58,500 nucleotides of DNA from JAVBNF01 sp031551725 (lineage in GTDB: Bacteria > Bacteroidota > Bacteroidia > Bacteroidales > P3): contig JAVBNF010000004.1 of NCBI GenBank assembly GCA_031551725.1, forward strand, positions 1 to 58,500, in the 5' to 3' direction. The position numbers and the translations under genes are program-made. Of this stretch, positions 36,201-42,866 are shown piece after piece. Under the pieces are notes generated by a model. The model did no database searches and was not told the DNA's origin. It was given only the letters and a program-made list of their open reading frames with translations. Position 1 is the first letter of the stretch. The number at the start of each line of letters is the position of its first letter.

Positions 36201-36356
36201 TGCGAGTGTTTTAGCTTCCTGGTGAACCCGTTCACTGGTGGCAAATGCACGCGCTTTGCTTTCAACCCTGCTTGTAACAAAGGTAAATGAAAGCTGATAA
36301 AGACAAATAATTGCAAAGAGAATTGCAAATGTTTTGATTGCTCCTTTATTCTGCAT
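33291..36356 (-). CDS. secDF: Fused protein translocase subunit SecDF
   Basis: The 1021-residue protein unites SecD and SecF, which use the proton gradient to pull proteins across the membrane after SecA. The SecD part has the hallmark LGLDLRGGMNVVMEV near residue 104, a P1 periplasmic domain, GPSLGQQAISAG, and MGMAVDANVIIYERVKEELR. The SecF part has LGIDFSGGRTYTVRF and a matching GYSINDTVIIFDRLRE near residue 935. Fused SecDF is usual in Bacteroidota. It has its own promoter. Confidence 0.96.
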   Translation of the reverse strand: MQNKGAIKTFAILFAIICLYQLSFTFVTSRVESKARAFATSERVHQEAKTLANGDAVRERYVFDSLAKEYEEDYLDSVGNNVVYNILVQKYTYKQCKEHEINLGLDLRGGMNVVMEVSTSDVVYALAGYSSDSLFNKVMEQAIATNKTTPNSNFVTIFGETWNKIDPNAQMAAIFSYEMASVNTNSTNSEVVEAIRKETTSAYDRTYQVLRQRIDKFGVAQPNIQKLQQTERILIELPGIKDPQRVRKLLQGAAQLEFWATYEFSDVAQNLSDANDYLASYLKMKGDDSTLVNLTDTTAKADNTEDKLAQQLAAGVDSTKTDDGQLTQEQWREKNPLFAVLMPYLGEGDQGRKGPVVGYAMAKDMAKVDRYMEVAKTKFPRQIRFVWSAKPLPGSDIYQLIALKVTTRDNRAPLDGGAITDARQDFGQHGDVEVSMTMNAEGAKVWKNMTAANIGHSIAVVLDNYAYSWPTVNTEISGGQSQISGNFTIEEGQDLANILKAGKLPAPARIVQEAVVGPSLGQQAISAGFMSFVLAFIMVLLYMTFFYSTAGLVANVALLANVFFLFGVLASLGAVLTLPGIAGIVLTMGMAVDANVIIYERVKEELRAGKGVRLAIADGYKHAYSAIIDGNATTLITGIVLYIFGSGPIQGFATTLCIGILTSLFCAIFISRMIFIWLLEKDKNIMFDTKITRNFLANTHIDFIGARKYSYVIAIVLSIISITSLATRGLSLGIDFSGGRTYTVRFDQDVKTDDVRAALTAAFGGEAPEVKTMGSSDQVKISTKYRVGDVGQNVEAEMDHALYEHCKGFYKEEISEDEFTKSDNSKLLGLLSSELVGPTIATDITRSAFLAVAIALLFIFLYIAVRFKHWQYGWGGLVSLAHDALITLGAFSLFYGVLPFSLDIDQAFIAAILTIIGYSINDTVIIFDRLREYIGLYPKRELKQTMNDAINSTLSRTVNTTGTVLVVLIMIFLFGGDVIRGFTFALLFGVLIGVYSSVFIASPIAYDITMRKNKKAAKENK

Positions 36357-36395
36357 AACTGTTTAAATTATAGTATTAAATACAAATTAAGTCTG

Positions 36396-36403
36396 CAAAG
36401 ATA
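36396..36403 (-). promoter_or_regulatory. -7 element of secDF
   Basis: Minus-strand TATCTTTG, 39 bp before the start; a TTTC at the -33 distance is one mismatch from TTTG. Confidence 0.55.
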
Positions 36404-36527
36404 CATATTTTTTCTTAAAAATGAAAGAAAATATAGCAAAACTCATGAATTAAATGCTTTATATCGTATAAAAATATAAATGTGCGATTTTTACATAAAT
36501 TTAAAAAAGTATTTTAGTTTTTTTTTG

Positions 36528-36535
36528 TACATTTG
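36528..36535 (+). promoter_or_regulatory. -7 element of the second hdr locus
   Basis: TACATTTG fits TAnnTTTG and lies 22 bp before the HdrA-like start. The -33 box is not clear. Confidence 0.6.
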
Positions 36536-36557
36536 TAAACTAATATGTTAAGATTTC

Positions 36558-37586
36558 ATGAAAAACATTGTAATTATCGGAGGTGGAATTGCAGGACTTG
36601 AGGCTTCACACGTTTTATCAAAGCTCGGACACCGCATTTGGATAGTGGAAAAAGAGAAAGAAACTGGTGGGCATGTAGCCCAATGGGACCGCTTATTTCC
36701 TTCTCAGCAGGCAGCTTCTGAAATTGTCGAACCTTTGAAAAAAACATCGGAAAATGTAAAAATATTTACATCAACAACGGTTGAAAATATTCAGAAAAAC
36801 AAAAATAATACGTTCCAAGTTGCTTTTTCTGATAAAAGCAGCGTGGAAGCCGATGCCATTTTGTTGGCTTCCGGCTTCAATCTTTTCGATGCCCGCCGCA
36901 AAGAAGAATACGGTTACCGGATTTACGACAATGTTTTCACTTCTGCCGATTTGGAAAAAATGTATGTCGCCCATGAAGTCCTCACTCATCAGGGCGAAAT
37001 TCCGCAGCGTGTGGCATTTATCCATTGCGTGGGTTCCCGCGATGAGAAAGTAAACAACCGTCATTGTTCCAAAGCGTGTTGTGCAACAGCTGTGAAACAA
37101 GCTTGCGAGATGAAAGAATTGTATCCCGACACGGAGGTTTACTGTTTTTATATGGATTTACGAATGTTTGATTTGCATTTCGAACAGATGTATCACGACG
37201 CGCAAACCCGCTACGGCGTTCAGTTTGTCCGCGGGCGCCTTTCCGAAGCATCGGAAGATAAAGACGGCCGTATTGTGATGAAAGCGGAGGATACTTTAGC
37301 AGGAAAACCGTTGCGAATGACCGTGGATATGCTGGTGTTGATGACCGGTATGGAAACATCCGACAGCAATCAAACGCTTTCGCATTTATTAAACATCGAA
37401 GTCAACGATACTTTGTTTTTCAAACCGAAAAATAATTATACTTCCGCCAATTACAGCTCACACGAAGGAATTTTCCTTGCCGGAACGTGTACCGGACCAA
37501 AAACCATTCCGGAAACGCTGGCAGATGCAAGAGCAGCAGCGGTGGAAGTGCATTCGTTTCTTTCAGTTAACAAGGGAACAAGTTAA
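36558..37586 (+). CDS. HdrA/QmoA-like FAD-dependent subunit
   Basis: The 342-residue protein begins with the dinucleotide-binding GGGIAG (8-13), continues with ETGGHVAQWDRLFP, and carries CVGSRDEK and RHCSKACCATAVKQA, the Cys-rich segment of HdrA/QmoA. The ferredoxin domains of full-length HdrA are missing, so it is a minimal flavin subunit like QmoA. Flavin may bifurcate or transfer electrons. It leads a four-gene locus. The last residues (VNKGTS) and the stop come from a repeat array. Confidence 0.88.
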   Translation: MKNIVIIGGGIAGLEASHVLSKLGHRIWIVEKEKETGGHVAQWDRLFPSQQAASEIVEPLKKTSENVKIFTSTTVENIQKNKNNTFQVAFSDKSSVEADAILLASGFNLFDARRKEEYGYRIYDNVFTSADLEKMYVAHEVLTHQGEIPQRVAFIHCVGSRDEKVNNRHCSKACCATAVKQACEMKELYPDTEVYCFYMDLRMFDLHFEQMYHDAQTRYGVQFVRGRLSEASEDKDGRIVMKAEDTLAGKPLRMTVDMLVLMTGMETSDSNQTLSHLLNIEVNDTLFFKPKNNYTSANYSSHEGIFLAGTCTGPKTIPETLADARAAAVEVHSFLSVNKGTS

Positions 37587-37669
37587 CAAGGGAACAAGTA
37601 AACAAAACAAAACAAATAAACGAGAGGCGCAGCGTTAACTCGCAAACTTGTTAACTCGTAAACTAAAAA
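37566..37669. repeat. Period-8 word array with opposed arms, copy 1
   Basis: The left arm repeats AACAAGGG AACAAGTT AACAAGGG AACAAGTA. A core GAGGCGCAGCG follows. The right arm reads TTAACTCG CAAACTTG TTAACTCG TAAAC. The 46 bases 37624-37669 recur at 38047-38092 with one mismatch, both times just before a start codon. Confidence 0.9.
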
Positions 37670-37990
37670 ATGGATTTTGGATTTTCAATAAATAAGAGCG
37701 GCATCCTCAACATGGACGAAAACAAGCAGGATTTGGCTAAAAAGTTAGCTGAATTGGAACCATCGTTCCTTGCTTGTATTTCGTGTGGATGCTGCGCAGC
37801 AACTTGTTCTGCAGGGCAATTTACGAATTTTAATTTGCGTAAACTTCAACTCATGTTGAAACGCGGTGAAATCAAAAGCCTCAAACAGGAAACACATAAA
37901 TGCATGCTTTGCGGAAAATGCTCGCTCAGCTGTCCGAAAGGCATTAATACGCGAAATGTATTGATACATATAAATAAAATTACAAGTTAA
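37670..37990 (+). CDS. HdrC-like small 4Fe-4S protein
   Basis: The 106-residue protein has two cluster motifs: CISCGCCAATC and CMLCGKCSLSCP. That is the whole of an HdrC/QmoB-type ferredoxin with little else. The start at 37670 directly follows the repeat array, as the next gene does; a start at 37712 (MDENKQ) is possible. The stop and last residues (ITS) lie in the next array. It should link the HdrA-like flavin subunit and the membrane subunit. Confidence 0.85.
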   Translation: MDFGFSINKSGILNMDENKQDLAKKLAELEPSFLACISCGCCAATCSAGQFTNFNLRKLQLMLKRGEIKSLKQETHKCMLCGKCSLSCPKGINTRNVLIHINKITS

Positions 37991-38092
37991 CAAGAAAACA
38001 AGTTAACAAGAAAACGGAAAAACAAGAAAATAAAACAAGTAGACAAGAGGCGCAGCGTTAACTCGTAAACTTGTTAACTCGTAAACTAAAAA
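37978..38092. repeat. Period-8 word array with opposed arms, copy 2
   Basis: The left arm has ACAAGTTAACAAGAAAAC words. The core GAGGCGCAGCG and right arm repeat copy 1 (37624-37669). The array spans the whole gap between the two hdr genes, including the stop codon of the first. Confidence 0.9.
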
Positions 38093-38094
38093 TA

Positions 38095-39234
38095 ATGATT
38101 GAACGTTTTTCATACGACCCATTTGTTCTCCCCTATACCATTGGGTTGGTTTTTATATTAACCTACCTGTTCATCGCAACATCGCGCGTTCTTGCGGAGT
38201 TGCCGTTGGCAGACCGCACACGTTTGCGCAAGCATATTCTCAGCAAAGATATTTTTAAAACGTTTAAAGATATTTTCCTCGATTGTTTCATCCATACTAA
38301 AATCTGGAAACGCAACCGCTGGTTGGGATATATGCACATGAGCATCGCACTGGGCTGGTTTATGCTTATCGTTATTGGTCATTTCGAAGTCCAGATTTTT
38401 TGTCCACATCGCATCAACCTCCCCTATTTTCCTATATTCTTCCGTTATTTTGTGATGGAAGCAAATTTGACATTAAAAGGTTCTTTGTTTTTCTTTTTGA
38501 TGGATCTCTTTTTACTGATGGTGCTTTCGGGTGTTGGTTTGGCTATTTACAAACGCTTTCGCAAACAACGCTTCGGCATGCGGCGCACCACCAAATTACG
38601 CTTACCCGATCAAATTGCGATGTATTCGCTGTGGTGCATTTTCCCTTTGCGCCTGATGGCAGAAAGTTTTACGGCCGGAATCACGAAAGACGGCAGCTTT
38701 CTGACCCGCGGTTTCGGTTTGATTTTTGAGAATTTCGTGCAAAACGAAGCCTATATCCGTCCTATTTGGTGGGGCTATTCGTGCGCTTTAGCGATGTTTT
38801 TTTTCACCCTTCCGTGGTCGCGCTACATGCATATTGTTTCGGAATTTCTGTTGATCCCAATGCGCAATGCAGGTATTCGCGAAAGCCGCAAAAACAAAGG
38901 CTATGCACGCGTTGAATTGTATTCTTGTTCGCGCTGCGGAATATGTATCGATGCTTGCCAATTGTCGAGTGTTACGAATATGCAGCCAAAAACAACGGTG
39001 TATTTTTTACGTGAACTTCGCGATAAAGATGTTGAAGCATCCAAAGAAATTGCAAGCTATTGCATGCAGTGCCGCCGCTGCGTGGAAGCCTGTCCGGTGG
39101 AAATCGATTCCTGTGAATTAAAATTAATGCAGAAACAGAATGCGGCATTGTTTACGGAAAATCAATTTGATTATCTGGACAAGCAGAAACCAGAAACTCG
39201 AAACCGGAAACCCTATATTTCGCCGGTTGCATGA
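38095..39234 (+). CDS. Membrane cytochrome-b-like and ferredoxin subunit (HdrE/QmoC type)
   Basis: 379 residues from ATG 38095. The first 260 contain about five membrane helices with His pairs (MHMSIALGWFMLIVIGHFE) like the haem-binding nitrate reductase gamma/HdrE fold. The C-terminal part has two [4Fe-4S] motifs (CSRCGICIDAC and CMQCRRCVEACP). This joins the quinone pool to the soluble subunits, as in QmoC, with the domains in reverse order. The tail KPETRNRKPYI is encoded by a period-7 array; the CCG gene that follows looks like the other half of a former fusion. Confidence 0.85.
   Translation: MIERFSYDPFVLPYTIGLVFILTYLFIATSRVLAELPLADRTRLRKHILSKDIFKTFKDIFLDCFIHTKIWKRNRWLGYMHMSIALGWFMLIVIGHFEVQIFCPHRINLPYFPIFFRYFVMEANLTLKGSLFFFLMDLFLLMVLSGVGLAIYKRFRKQRFGMRRTTKLRLPDQIAMYSLWCIFPLRLMAESFTAGITKDGSFLTRGFGLIFENFVQNEAYIRPIWWGYSCALAMFFFTLPWSRYMHIVSEFLLIPMRNAGIRESRKNKGYARVELYSCSRCGICIDACQLSSVTNMQPKTTVYFLRELRDKDVEASKEIASYCMQCRRCVEACPVEIDSCELKLMQKQNAALFTENQFDYLDKQKPETRNRKPYISPVA
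39184..39213. repeat. Period-7 word array within coding sequence
   Basis: CAGAAAC CAGAAAC TCGAAAC CGGAAAC C. It lies in the last codons of the membrane subunit, just upstream of the 4-nt overlap with the CCG gene. Confidence 0.85.
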
Positions 39235-39884
39235 CGCATTTAACACCTGCAATTAAAAAATCGATGGTGAATATTCTGGAAAAATCGGGCGAAAATTATC
39301 AATTCTGGGATGAAAACGGAAGCGTTTGCTGCGGACGACCAATGTTACTGGCCGGACAAGAACAATCGGCGCAAGCGTTGATTGAAAAACAACGTCAACA
39401 AATTATTGACAGCGGAGCAAAAACGTTTGTAACTTCGTGTCCGATTTGTTACAAAATGTTTAATGAAAAATACAATCTTCCCATTCGTGTTTTGCATCAT
39501 TCGCAGTACATCAATGAATTGATTGAGCAAGGAAAAATCAAAGTGGAAAAATCCGATTTAAAAGTTGTTTTTCACGATCCGTGCGAATTGGGACGTTCTT
39601 CGGGCGTTTATGAAGAACCGCGCAAGATTCTGCAACAAACCACACTTTTACAATCCACATCATTCGACGGCAAAGATGCCTTGTGTTGCGGAAACAGTAT
39701 TGCAACAGAAACTTTACCATTCGACCGCCGGAAGAAAATTGCCAAAGACGCCGTTCAGAAAATGAGTATCGGAAATCCCGATTATATCGTAACCGCTTGT
39801 CCTCTTTGTAAAAAGACCTTTTCGGATGTAAACGAAACGCCGGTAATGGATTTGGCGCAGGTGGTGGAAAAGGTGATGCTTTGA
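39231..39884 (+). CDS. CCG-domain protein (HdrB/HdrD-like), apparently split from upstream gene
   Basis: The annotated frame has 217 residues. The second CCG set is complete: HDPCELGRSSG, LCCGNSIATE, CPLCKKTF. The first has SVCCGRPMLLAG and SCPICYKMF but no leading Cys. In the same frame upstream of the ATG the DNA encodes YFAGC, exactly the missing motif, after which a stop occurs at 39168. No start codon precedes it. Homologues of this type are often fused to a ferredoxin-membrane domain, so the gene has probably been separated by a frame change at 39171-39231. ATGA coupling may still produce a shortened subunit. Confidence 0.8.
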   Translation: MTHLTPAIKKSMVNILEKSGENYQFWDENGSVCCGRPMLLAGQEQSAQALIEKQRQQIIDSGAKTFVTSCPICYKMFNEKYNLPIRVLHHSQYINELIEQGKIKVEKSDLKVVFHDPCELGRSSGVYEEPRKILQQTTLLQSTSFDGKDALCCGNSIATETLPFDRRKKIAKDAVQKMSIGNPDYIVTACPLCKKTFSDVNETPVMDLAQVVEKVML

Positions 39885-39906
39885 GGTTCCAATTTGGCAC
39901 CTCAAA
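39880..39906. terminator. Bidirectional hairpin between converging genes
   Basis: TTTGAGGT and ACCTCAAA form an 8-bp stem followed by TTTT. The loop TCCAATTTGGC with the arms resembles the palindrome inside the ORF6N gene (GGTnCCAA..TTGGCACC). Confidence 0.7.
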
Positions 39907-39908
39907 TT

Positions 39909-40805
39909 TTATCTCAATTTATTTAAAATCGTCGCAACAGATTCTTTTTTCATTAGAGAAAATGCGAACCATTTCTTTCCTAAATCCTTTAATGACGCAC
40001 CAATATGATAGATTTTCTCATTATCAATGATTAAAAATCGATCGTGAGATTTCTCAAAATCCTTTATTCTTATGAATGGATATTGAGAATTGAATTTTTC
40101 TATATCTTGCTTAATTAATTTGGTAATTTTTGTAAAAACAGTGACATCCACGTTTTTCTTCTTTTTTGCAAACAGGCATAAAACGGTGTCATCAATATAA
40201 TTGTCGAGAAGAATTATTGATTTATTTGCTGATCTTATTAAATCCGAAACAAAACTATACGCATCAAACACTTGTCCATCGAAGAAAATTCCTTGTGTTG
40301 CTTTTAGCTGATTCTTTTCCAATGCCTTAAACAACTCATCGAATTTATGTTCATGTTCGATTTGCTTGTTTTCAATATTTGAGACACGCAATTGCAAATG
40401 CGTATTATTCAACAACAAGTGTCGCATTTCTACAAATGCCTGCATAATTTGGATGCTCACTCGCACGGCAGTTTCACTTCTCAAAACAGCTGAAAGCATG
40501 GCTACACCTTGCTCAGTAAATACATAAGGCAAGAATCTACGATACTGTGCTTGTTCATTCTTTGCGGTGCCAAATTGGCACCGCAAAGAATCGACCTCTT
40601 GCGAAACTAATTGAAACATAAATCTTTCAGGAAATCGTTCGAGGTTCCGTTTTACAACTCTATTCAAATATTTGGTTTCAACATCATACATCTCCGCCAA
40701 ATGATAATCAAGCATAACCTGCTTACCTCTTATGGTAAAGATTCTTTCGGAAATTTGGAGTGAACTTGCTATATTCGCAATAGCAGTATTATTTTGCATT
40801 TTCAT
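39909..40805 (-). CDS. ORF6N-domain protein with C-terminal PLD-like segment
   Basis: About 298 residues from ATG 40805 (MKMQNN). The N-terminal ORF6N domain contains RGKQVMLDYHLAEMYDVETK and RFMFQL, continuing to LPYVFTEQGVAMLSAVL. The C-terminal part has SHDRFLIIDNEKIYHIGASLK, similar to one HxK-like motif of the phospholipase D superfamily. ORF6N is phage-related and DNA-binding, often beside mobile DNA. A 35-bp palindrome lies inside the gene. The dyad shared with dinD is about 58 bp upstream. Confidence 0.85.
   Translation of the reverse strand: MKMQNNTAIANIASSLQISERIFTIRGKQVMLDYHLAEMYDVETKYLNRVVKRNLERFPERFMFQLVSQEVDSLRCQFGTAKNEQAQYRRFLPYVFTEQGVAMLSAVLRSETAVRVSIQIMQAFVEMRHLLLNNTHLQLRVSNIENKQIEHEHKFDELFKALEKNQLKATQGIFFDGQVFDAYSFVSDLIRSANKSIILLDNYIDDTVLCLFAKKKKNVDVTVFTKITKLIKQDIEKFNSQYPFIRIKDFEKSHDRFLIIDNEKIYHIGASLKDLGKKWFAFSLMKKESVATILNKLR
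40557..40591. repeat. 35-bp perfect palindrome inside the ORF6N gene
   Basis: ATTCTTTGCGGTGCCAA (40557-40573), one base, then its exact reverse complement (40575-40591). It is in frame and encodes SLRCQFGTAKN. Confidence 0.95.
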
Positions 40806-40862
40806 AAAAACAAATTTTGCTGCAAATGTACGCAACAAAATCCAGATAAAATACTCAATAAA

Positions 40863-40882
40863 TGTTAATTCTTTCTTAACAA
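40863..40882 (-). promoter_or_regulatory. Dyad operator candidate upstream of the ORF6N gene
   Basis: The same 19-bp dyad as at 23441 (TGTTAA-N7-TTAACA, identical spacer TTCTTTC), and a partial second TGTTAATTC copy follows at 40885-40893. Confidence 0.6.
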
Positions 40883-40892
40883 AATGTTAATT

Positions 40893-41510
40893 CTATTTTC
40901 GCCCAAAATCTGCCGGAATTTCCCCTAAAACAGGCGTATCCCACTTAAAAATCGGATTGGAATATTTGTTTTCGTGCAAGTTTTTTTCGGCACGGGCAAT
41001 CAAATCAAACACTTCGGTATTTCTGGGCGTTCGTGCTAATTCGGTCTTTGCCTTTTTATTACGCACCCAAGCCATCGCCGTTACAGAATCGGAATAAATA
41101 GGCATGGTATGATAACCCAACTTCTTCAAATAGCTCAATCCATGCACCAATGCAAGAAATTCGCCAATATTGTTCGTTGCATCAGGAAACGGACCAACAC
41201 GAAAGATTTCTCTTTTTGTTGATGTTTCCACACCACGATATTCCATGATGCCGGGATTTCCGCTACACGCAGCATCCACACAAATAGAAGGCACTACAAT
41301 ACTCGTAGGAATACTTGTTTGTTTCGTCTGTTGGGAATGTCCAATGTATTTCCCTGCCCCATTTGCAAAAGCCTGTACAGCGGCTTCTTTTGTCGGAAAC
41401 GATTTATACAATGCCCCTTCAACACCTTGAATATTTCGCGAGCACTCGTTCCAATTATCAAAAACGCCGGTCTTCAGACCTTTCCAAATAACGTAAAATT
41501 TAGCAGCCAT
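40893..41510 (-). CDS. rnhA: Ribonuclease H with viroplasmin-like N-terminal domain
   Basis: 205 residues from ATG 41510, which shares TAATG with the kdsC stop. The N-terminal RNA:DNA-hybrid-binding domain has FYVIWKGLKTGVFDNWNEC and FPTKEAAVQAF. The RNase H domain has VDAACSGNPG (first Asp), NIGEFLALVHGL (Glu) and PIYSDSVTAMAWVRNK (Asp). It removes RNA in hybrids during replication and repair. Confidence 0.92.
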   Translation of the reverse strand: MAAKFYVIWKGLKTGVFDNWNECSRNIQGVEGALYKSFPTKEAAVQAFANGAGKYIGHSQQTKQTSIPTSIVVPSICVDAACSGNPGIMEYRGVETSTKREIFRVGPFPDATNNIGEFLALVHGLSYLKKLGYHTMPIYSDSVTAMAWVRNKKAKTELARTPRNTEVFDLIARAEKNLHENKYSNPIFKWDTPVLGEIPADFGRK

Positions 41511-42031
41511 TACCAATTACAAACATCACCGGGTTTAAACCAATCGCCGCGGGCTTTGAGCACTTGCTCGATCAAATCGCGCACACAGCCGTCGCCGCCT
41601 TTGTAGATCGAAACAAAATCCACGATTTCTTTGATCTCAATCGCAGCATCTGCGGGACAAGATTTAACTCCGCAACGCATCATTACATCATAATCAGGAA
41701 TATCATCGCCCATGTAGGCAATTTCTTCGGGTTTCAAATCGTATGCAAGCAAAAGTTCTTCAAAAGAATCCATTTTGCAATGAGCACCTTGATAGACATC
41801 TGTTATTCCCAAATATTCCAAACGATCGCGCATAGACTGACCTCTACCGCCCGAAATGACGGCAATACGATAGCCTTTGGTTTTCGCCAAACTTAAAGCA
41901 TAACCGTCTTTTACATTTGCTGTACGCACTTGGTCTTCTTTTGAAAAAGTCCACACTTTGCCTTCGCTCATTACGCCGTCGTAGTCAAAAACAAAGGTTG
42001 TAATGTTTTTTAGTTTTTCTTTGTAGTTCAT
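41510..42031 (-). CDS. kdsC: KDO 8-phosphate phosphatase (HAD family)
   Basis: The 173-residue HAD phosphatase has FVFDYDGVMSEGKVW (DxD catalytic motif), AVISGGRGQSM, and YMGDDIPDYDVM. Size and motif set fit KdsC, which frees KDO for LPS core synthesis. It is in the pduO-adh-DUF2520-kdsC-rnhA string. Confidence 0.93.
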   Translation of the reverse strand: MNYKEKLKNITTFVFDYDGVMSEGKVWTFSKEDQVRTANVKDGYALSLAKTKGYRIAVISGGRGQSMRDRLEYLGITDVYQGAHCKMDSFEELLLAYDLKPEEIAYMGDDIPDYDVMMRCGVKSCPADAAIEIKEIVDFVSIYKGGDGCVRDLIEQVLKARGDWFKPGDVCNW

Positions 42032-42034
42032 AAG

Positions 42035-42114
42035 TCGATGTACGATGTACGATGTACGATGTACGATTTACAAAGTCAAACATCATAAATCGCATATCGT
42101 AATTCGTAAATCAC
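42035..42114. repeat. Period-7 word array, two opposed arms
   Basis: Left arm GTACGAT repeated four times; right arm AAATCGC ATATCGT AATTCGT AAATCAC in opposite sense. The core AAAGTCAAACATCAT is between. The DUF2520 gene ends within the right arm. Confidence 0.85.
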
Positions 42115-42866
42115 ATTATATTTTTCGTTAAAAGTTTATAAATTTCCAATAAATCGGGTTGTTTTTCGAGCATTTTTTCCTGGCGCTCGATGGTTTTCAT
42201 ATCCTTGCGAATAGCAGGGCCGGTCTGCACTTCTCGCGGAGAAAGCGATTGCACTTTATCAACGGTTTCTGTAATCAGAGGTTTCAACAAATCAAAACTC
42301 AAATTATTTTCAGCGAGAATATCATTGGCAATGGCGTACATATAATTTGTGAAATTACATGCAAAAACGCCTGCCAAATGCAGCACGGCACGTTGTTCGA
42401 AATTCATCACCTGTACGGAATCGGAAAGCTGTCGCGATAAAAATACAATATTTTTTTGTGCTTCGAGCGAACTTCCTTCCACACAAATCGGCACTTTCCG
42501 CATGTTTAAGACTTTCTTTTTCGAAAAAGTCTGGAACGGATATAAAACCCCATAATTCGTCGAACAATCTTTCAAAACATCCATGGGCGTGGATCCAGAA
42601 GTATGAATGACCAATTTTTCACCAACGCGGATTTGCTTTGCAACATTTGCAATTTCATCATCCGAAACAGCAATCATAAAATACGTTGCCGTGGTATCCA
42701 GATTTTTCAAATCGCATGTATATTTTGCTGAAACGGCTTCCGCCAAAGGTTTTGCCGAGGCCTCCGTTCGTGCAATAATTTGTGCTATTTCAAATCCGGC
42801 AATTTTCAAATTCATTGCCAAATGCGTAGCAATATTTCCGGCGCCAATGATTACAATTCGATTCAT
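42111..42866 (-). CDS. Rossmann-like DUF2520 protein
   Basis: The 251-residue protein has an NAD(P)-binding start (IVIIGAGNIATHLAMNLK) and a C-terminal helical domain containing VLHLAGVFACNFTNYMYAIA, typical of DUF2520. It resembles pyrroline-5-carboxylate reductase and F420-dependent reductase folds; its substrate is not known. Its start overlaps the stop of the alcohol dehydrogenase (TAATG). Confidence 0.88.
   Translation of the reverse strand: MNRIVIIGAGNIATHLAMNLKIAGFEIAQIIARTEASAKPLAEAVSAKYTCDLKNLDTTATYFMIAVSDDEIANVAKQIRVGEKLVIHTSGSTPMDVLKDCSTNYGVLYPFQTFSKKKVLNMRKVPICVEGSSLEAQKNIVFLSRQLSDSVQVMNFEQRAVLHLAGVFACNFTNYMYAIANDILAENNLSFDLLKPLITETVDKVQSLSPREVQTGPAIRKDMKTIERQEKMLEKQPDLLEIYKLLTKNIM

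Noticed and set aside
33222..36290. Several long plus-strand frames opposite secDF
   Set aside because: They are shadows of the secDF codons: no promoter, no family resemblance and coding bias on the minus strand.
39171..39234. Programmed -1 frameshift joining the membrane and CCG Hdr genes
   Set aside because: No X-XXY-YYZ slippery heptamer in the right frame was found in the overlap and no stimulatory hairpin is evident. The split is kept as the simpler view.
23620..39884. Hdr genes as evidence of methanogenesis
   Set aside because: All surrounding genes are of Bacteroidota type and no methanogenesis gene is present. Hdr-like modules are widespread in anaerobic bacteria.
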